64,000 bases of DNA from Haemaphysalis longicornis. Taxonomy: Eukaryota > Arthropoda > Arachnida > Ixodida > Ixodidae. The DNA is taken from NCBI GenBank assembly GCA_013339765.2, contig CM023457.1:55763745-55827744 (forward strand). The letters run 5' to 3'. Positions 59,320-64,000 of this stretch are shown one piece after another. How positions within the stretch are numbered: position 1 is the first letter of the stretch; each line of letters starts with the position of its first letter. Both the position numbers and the translations under genes were made by a program. The notes under the pieces were generated by a model that was given only the letters and a program-made list of their open reading frames with translations, had not been told where the DNA came from and made no database searches.

Positions 59320-61570
59320 CACGTCAACCTCTCTCTATGCCTCTCCTCTGCGACAAACGATCGTAAAGCGGGCCCCAGCAAAGTACGGAGACGCACCACG
59401 CCTTTAGGTTGTAAATAGGCCGTTTTTGAAGTGCTTAACATTGTAAACACGCTGCCGTCTGCAAGGGTCGTCAGGCACCCTCAACCAGTATGCGACTGCT
59501 TTTCGCCTTATGTAACCCCAACTTTGTGTTCAAAAAGTTGAACATTTGATTTTATTTGATTCGACTTCCACGCTACGTATTCCGTAGAAAAAACTGAACG
59601 TGACGCGGCAGGGAATAAGGCCGCCACAAGGCGACGCCAGAGCTGATGAGTTACGAGGAGATGGTTCGCGCTCGCAGCATCGCGCGCGTGCTTCGGTGAA
59701 TCCCCGTCCCTGGCAGGCTAAGGGAAGTTTATGAATCGATCGATGAGGAGAGGGGCCGGCAGCAGCGGCGGAGCTCGAAAGCTGCAGGATGAGGTCGAAA
59801 GCGGAAGGGAAGCACGGGAGGATTTGACGCACAAAACAGCACGCCAAGTAAACACCGGGCGCTTTTCGCGAGTCGTGCGGTTCCTAGAAGCTTTGGGTAT
59901 TGAGCTGTTACGTGCCCAATTTATGACTTCGCCTATAAACTGCGTAGAAGCAAAGCTCAAGCGATTCCCTTCTGCGCTACTCGAAGGGTTGTTTCTCGTG
60001 AGTTGGTTGGTACACTGGAGGAATAGTAGCTCTCGCTTAACCTCATAATGAAATAGTCTGTATTTATTTTGTGGTGTATCAATAAGTACATTGGGTGTGT
60101 TTCAGGAACTAGCTAGGTAACTTTTTTATGATTACCGTGAGTTACACAGCTATCATCATACTCATAAACATAATATTTTGATAATTGGGCTGACTATTAT
60201 TATTATGCTAATTATATTACTATTATGTATATTATTCATGACGCAATGGTAATTATAAGAGGTTAGCTATAGCTAGTTCGGGCTGTTCTGTACAGCAACT
60301 TGTCATTACCGCTCCACAATTTTGATTTTTGTACGGAAACCGGTATACCGCATGAAAGTGGCAGGTTGCAAACAAAGGCAAAGGTTTCTTTGAAACTATG
60401 GAACCGTTGTTATATTCGGGCCTACTTTATTTCAACGCAGCATGCTGCAAATGCAGCGCTAAATAACCTTCAAAGCGCATCGAAACCCGCAAGCCGAATC
60501 AGGAGACAGCGCTAGGTGAGAGGCGGGAGGGAAGTTCTGCGCTGCCTGATTGTACAGGTTGCGCACATATATAAGAAGATGGAGGTCTTGGGCTGATTTA
60601 TGTCTCAACAATCGGCCCCCGATGAACAGCCGAGCGCCGTTTTACGGCAGTGCCTCCGCACAGAAAGGTGCGATCGAATATATCCAGTCAATCTCTAGCG
60701 TCACCGAAACGTGGCATTAGGAACGAATACGGAGAGAGAGAGAGAAGAAGACCGAAAGAGAGGAAAGAGTGAGAGAGCCGAGGATACCAGCACCGCACAC
60801 TTGCAAATGGCCGGAGCGTGAGGTTAGCTTAAAGCGTGCGTAAAGACGCATAAGCTTAGGTCCATGACGCTCCCCCGCTTTCCAATTTCGTCTCCACTAG
60901 CTAGCCGAAGGGGATTAACTGGTGCGAGGAAGAAGACTTGTATGTCCTGTTGCTTGTACGTGGCTACGAGTGCACGAAGCTAGGCGAAGCGCAAGCGCTG
61001 CCGACACCGCGTGCCATTGTAAATTAGTCCGGCTTTGCCAGTAGCACGTGCTCCGGTCTTAATTAGAGATTCCAGGAGCACGGTGGACACCGTTCGCTTG
61101 ACTGCTGCCGTTGGACGGGGTGCAGCCTCTGATGCGGTCGGTGCAGTAGCCCCCCGCCAGGAACATATCGCCTACGGTGAAAGCCACTTAGTAGCGCAGC
61201 AGCTAAGAGGCTTTGTCGGGGACGTCTTGCTTAGAACACAAATGACGGCTTTGGTCGTGTACATTCCGGTGGTCGGACGGACTAATACTGAGACGGCGTG
61301 GCGTGAATGCCAGGGGTAATACACATCCTTGGAGTGGGAAAGATGGCTAGTGAAGAAACACAACAAATCAAGAGCCTAGGATGAGAAGCAACAAGAACAG
61401 AACGCGATAAGCGGAAGACTACGGTAGCCGTTTGCGCGCCAGACTGTCCTTCACGTTGTAAGACTAAAAGCGCACGAAATCAGCAATCGACACAGACGCC
61501 AAAGTTCATCGCGCCTCTTTTCCAGCCTCTGCGATATGGAATCAAGTATGAGTAATCAAGAGGGAGAGGG
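59320..61570. other. Anonymous non-coding sequence
   Basis: No gene or element is recognised. A short GA run lies at 60732-60745. Frames of up to 105 codons are unremarkable and overlap on both strands. Confidence 0.4.
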
Positions 61571-61572
61571 TA

Positions 61573-64000
61573 GATGATGATGATGATGATCGTTGGATGT
61601 TTATGGCGCAAGGCCAACTGGGGCAAAGAGCGCCAAAACAATAGTCGATGATAGGGGTGAAACCTTAAATACTAAGTAAAATCAGCAAAAACAAAAGTGA
61701 AATTACAAAACGACAATGAGCATGGCTGGTGTATAGGGCCAGATTTCATGATGCGTGATAGGAAATGAGGTTTAAAAACTTGACGTCCGACAAATACTCA
61801 AACACACGTTTCACGGAAACAATGGCTTCGTCACCTAGAAAAAACGATGGATGTAGGGGAATATGTTGTCTGTAGAGTTCTCTGAAGTGTTTGTGTCGTG
61901 TTGTGTGAAGTGCCTTGCATGTGATTAGTATGTGCACTACGGATAGGGCCTCTCCGCACCTGCTGCACTGGGGTCTAGAAGATCCCGTCAGCAGATACGA
62001 GTGCGTCGCATGGGTGTGCCCTATCCGCAGCCTACCCAAGGCGACTTCCGTGTGTCTGTTGTGTGAGTCAGATGTGTACCGTCCCAAGTGTGGCTTTATT
62101 ACATGTAGTTTGTTGTCTGTCTGTTCATCCCAGTGTGTTTGCCATGTTCTACGCAAGTGTTGTCTTATGTGTGGCTTGAGGTCTGTATATGGTACGGTTG
62201 TTATGTCTACAGTGTTCCTGAGTGCAGCAGCAGCTGCCCTCTCGTCTGCCAACTCGTTTCCAGCGATCCCAGCGTGTCCTGGGACCCAGCAGAGGAGCAG
62301 CTGATGCTTCTGCGCATACACAGACATGATAGATTTAAATACAAGATTAACTATGTGGTTTTTGGGGGGTGTATGCGATGACAGTGCGCGAACAACACTC
62401 AAGGAATCTGTGTAGATGATAGACTTTGGAATTTGATTTTCAAGTATGTGTCGTACAATTAATAAAATTCCATATGCTTCTGCTGAGAAAATTGTTGTGT
62501 GGACACTCATGGTTCTGGCTGCACTGAAATTCGGACCATGAGCAGCGCAGGAGACCATAGTGGAGGTTTTAGAAGCGTCACTATAAAATTCCGCACATGT
62601 GTATTTAAACTGCAAAGACAGAAAGTGCTGCAGTATTGCAGCTCGTGGTACACGATTTTTATCAAGTCTCATAAAAGAAAGGTCGCACGACACAGGGCGA
62701 ACTTGCCAAGGCGGTAAACTGTTACAAAAGGATGATCTGTACACGTCTAAAAACGAAGCGCTCAGATCCGAGGCTCGCTCTCTCACTCTAAGTGAAAAGG
62801 GCAGAGGAACGGATGGGCGATTTACAAAGAGCAGAGATGTTGATGTATCATTAAAGACAGGATAAAAAGGATGATTATTCAGCGATGAAATTTTAAAAGC
62901 ATAAAGCAAGTCCATGTATGTTCGTTGGTTCTCAAGGCTCCACTTATTACACTCGACATAAAGACTCTCAGCAGGGCTAGTGCGAAAAGCACCCGACGAA
63001 AGACGAAGGCCCAAGTGTAGCACTGGGTCAAGAATTCGCAAGGCTGTCTTAGTCGCCGACCCATATACCACACTGCCATAGTCCAAACGAGACCCAACCA
63101 AAGCAGTATACAAGCGAAGCAAGAGTTCTTTGTCGGAACCATAGGATTGGTGGGAGAGAACCTTAAGTATATTCATTGTTTTGAGACATTTATTTTTAAG
63201 TTCCTTGATGTGGGGAATGAATGTGAGTTTGTGATCAAACACCACACCCAAGAACTTGTGCTCCTTGTTCACAGGAAGCGACACGCCATTAAGAGTAATG
63301 TCTGGGTCCGGATGGACCCCACGCCTCCTGGTGAACACAACGCAGGAGCTTTTTGCAGGATTCAATTTAAACCCATTCTTGTCTGCCCAGCCGGCAAGTT
63401 TCTTGACACCAAGCTGGACTTGACGTTCGCAGATTGACATATTACATGATTTATAGGATATCTGGACGTCATCTACATACATGGAATAAGAGATTGTGGG
63501 TGGCAGTGCCTTACCAAGAGAGTTCATTTTTACTATGAAGAGAGTGCAGCTCAACACGCCACCCTGTGGCACGCCATTTTCTTGCACGTGAACCCTTGAG
63601 AGTGCACCACCGACTCTCACTCGAAACGTTCTTTCTGACAGGTAACTGACAAGAGTGTTTAACATGTTACCCGAGACACCGAATGACTTCAGGTCACTGA
63701 GGATCCCGTAGCGCCAAGCGGTGTCGTAGGCCTTCTCGAGATCGAAAAAGACAGTTACGCAATACTGCTTATGCACGAAGGCATCCTTGATGTATGAATC
63801 AAGTGCAACCAGTTGATCGTTTGTCGATCGCCCCACCCTAAAGCCTGCCTGGCAGCTTTCGAGAAGACCATTGTACTCGAGGAAGTACACGAGCCTGCGA
63901 TTGATCATCTTCTCGAAGAGCTTGCACAGGCAGCTCGTCAGGGCTATTGGACGGTAACTTGAGGGGGACGACGGGTCCTTTCCCTCCTTCAAGAAAGCCA
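61573..64000 (-). mobile_element. I-superfamily LINE, 3' part, apparently young
   Basis: The element runs from beyond the right window edge to a 3' UTR and a (ATC)n tail, seen as GATGATGATGATGATGAT near 61574-61591 on the plus strand. It includes an open polyprotein frame without a stop or frameshift and about 155 bp of 3' UTR. The 5' UTR, any ORF1 and the endonuclease lie outside the window. Whether the whole copy is intact cannot be judged here. Confidence 0.9.
61746..63992 (-). CDS. LINE polyprotein, reverse transcriptase and RNase H (partial at 5' end)
   Basis: The 748 visible codons (residues counted from the first Met) cover the reverse transcriptase fingers and palm (YRPIALTS near 13), FFDLEKAYD with the first catalytic aspartate near 84, PQGGVLS near 142, and YVDD at 172-175. 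RNase H follows at about 465-590, with D472, E505, D529 and the PGHAGIAGNELAD block. A CX2CX7HX4C motif lies at 676-692. Reverse transcriptase plus RNase H is typical of I-type LINEs, which copy their own RNA into DNA at a nicked target. The frame almost certainly continues upstream of the window, so this Met is not the true start. All catalytic residues are present, unlike the decayed relative at 50769-52603. Confidence 0.93.
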   Translation of the reverse strand: MKEGKDPSSPSSYRPIALTSCLCKLFEKMINRRLVYFLEYNGLLESCQAGFRVGRSTNDQLVALDSYIKDAFVHKQYCVTVFFDLEKAYDTAWRYGILSDLKSFGVSGNMLNTLVSYLSERTFRVRVGGALSRVHVQENGVPQGGVLSCTLFIVKMNSLGKALPPTISYSMYVDDVQISYKSCNMSICERQVQLGVKKLAGWADKNGFKLNPAKSSCVVFTRRRGVHPDPDITLNGVSLPVNKEHKFLGVVFDHKLTFIPHIKELKNKCLKTMNILKVLSHQSYGSDKELLLRLYTALVGSRLDYGSVVYGSATKTALRILDPVLHLGLRLSSGAFRTSPAESLYVECNKWSLENQRTYMDLLYAFKISSLNNHPFYPVFNDTSTSLLFVNRPSVPLPFSLRVRERASDLSASFLDVYRSSFCNSLPPWQVRPVSCDLSFMRLDKNRVPRAAILQHFLSLQFKYTCAEFYSDASKTSTMVSCAAHGPNFSAARTMSVHTTIFSAEAYGILLIVRHILENQIPKSIIYTDSLSVVRALSSHTPPKNHIVNLVFKSIMSVYAQKHQLLLCWVPGHAGIAGNELADERAAAAALRNTVDITTVPYTDLKPHIRQHLRRTWQTHWDEQTDNKLHVIKPHLGRYTSDSHNRHTEVALGRLRIGHTHATHSYLLTGSSRPQCSRCGEALSVVHILITCKALHTTRHKHFRELYRQHIPLHPSFFLGDEAIVSVKRVFEYLSDVKFLNLISYHAS

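Overview
This is nuclear DNA from a hard tick (Ixodidae) or a very close chelicerate. The main evidence is four full-length copies of a tRNA-derived SINE of the Ruka type, which is known from ixodid ticks. Each has a perfect or near-perfect A box and B box, a shared body and a (TCAA)n-type tail, and each is flanked by its own target-site duplication. The other repeats fit this: Penelope-like and I-superfamily retroelements, abundant di-, tetra- and pentanucleotide arrays, and several short transposons with terminal inverted repeats (TIRs). I find no host protein-coding gene, no functional tRNA or rRNA gene, and nothing bacterial (no operons, no ribosome binding sites). The only long credible coding sequence is a retrotransposon polyprotein cut by the right edge.

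Layout. Bases 1-4060 and about 10440-12010 are an older copy (A) of sequence that reappears in the same orientation at 50217-56340 and 56600-58960 (copy B). Each copy carries insertions the other lacks, so one serves as the empty site for the other. A has a 235-bp TA-flanked TIR element, an interspersed repeat of about 720 bp and a 676-bp TIR element. B has a 1.83-kb I-type LINE, SINEs and a GGATT-rich composite. Between them, 12-34 kb holds a Ruka SINE, a dimeric repeat family, a TTAA-flanked element of about 1.04 kb, an inverted duplication at 24580-26640 and a Tigger/pogo-like element.

The most unusual stretch is 34.6-38.2 kb. It holds three near-perfect foldback hairpins, then a remnant of a Penelope-like element (PLE) with terminal inverted repeats and a decayed GIY-YIG endonuclease, then the carboxy-terminal end of an I-type LINE. 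One foldback contains two hammerhead-ribozyme-like motifs pointing in opposite directions. Hammerheads are a known hallmark of Penelope elements, so I infer that this foldback, and probably those at 36121 and 23206, are head-to-head PLE ends. A further likely PLE end lies at about 40400.

The right edge (61573-64000, minus strand) is the 3' part of an I-superfamily LINE with an uninterrupted 748-codon frame covering reverse transcriptase, RNase H and a CCHC motif. It looks young. Everything not listed is anonymous non-coding sequence in which I recognise no gene, although short host exons cannot be excluded by eye.
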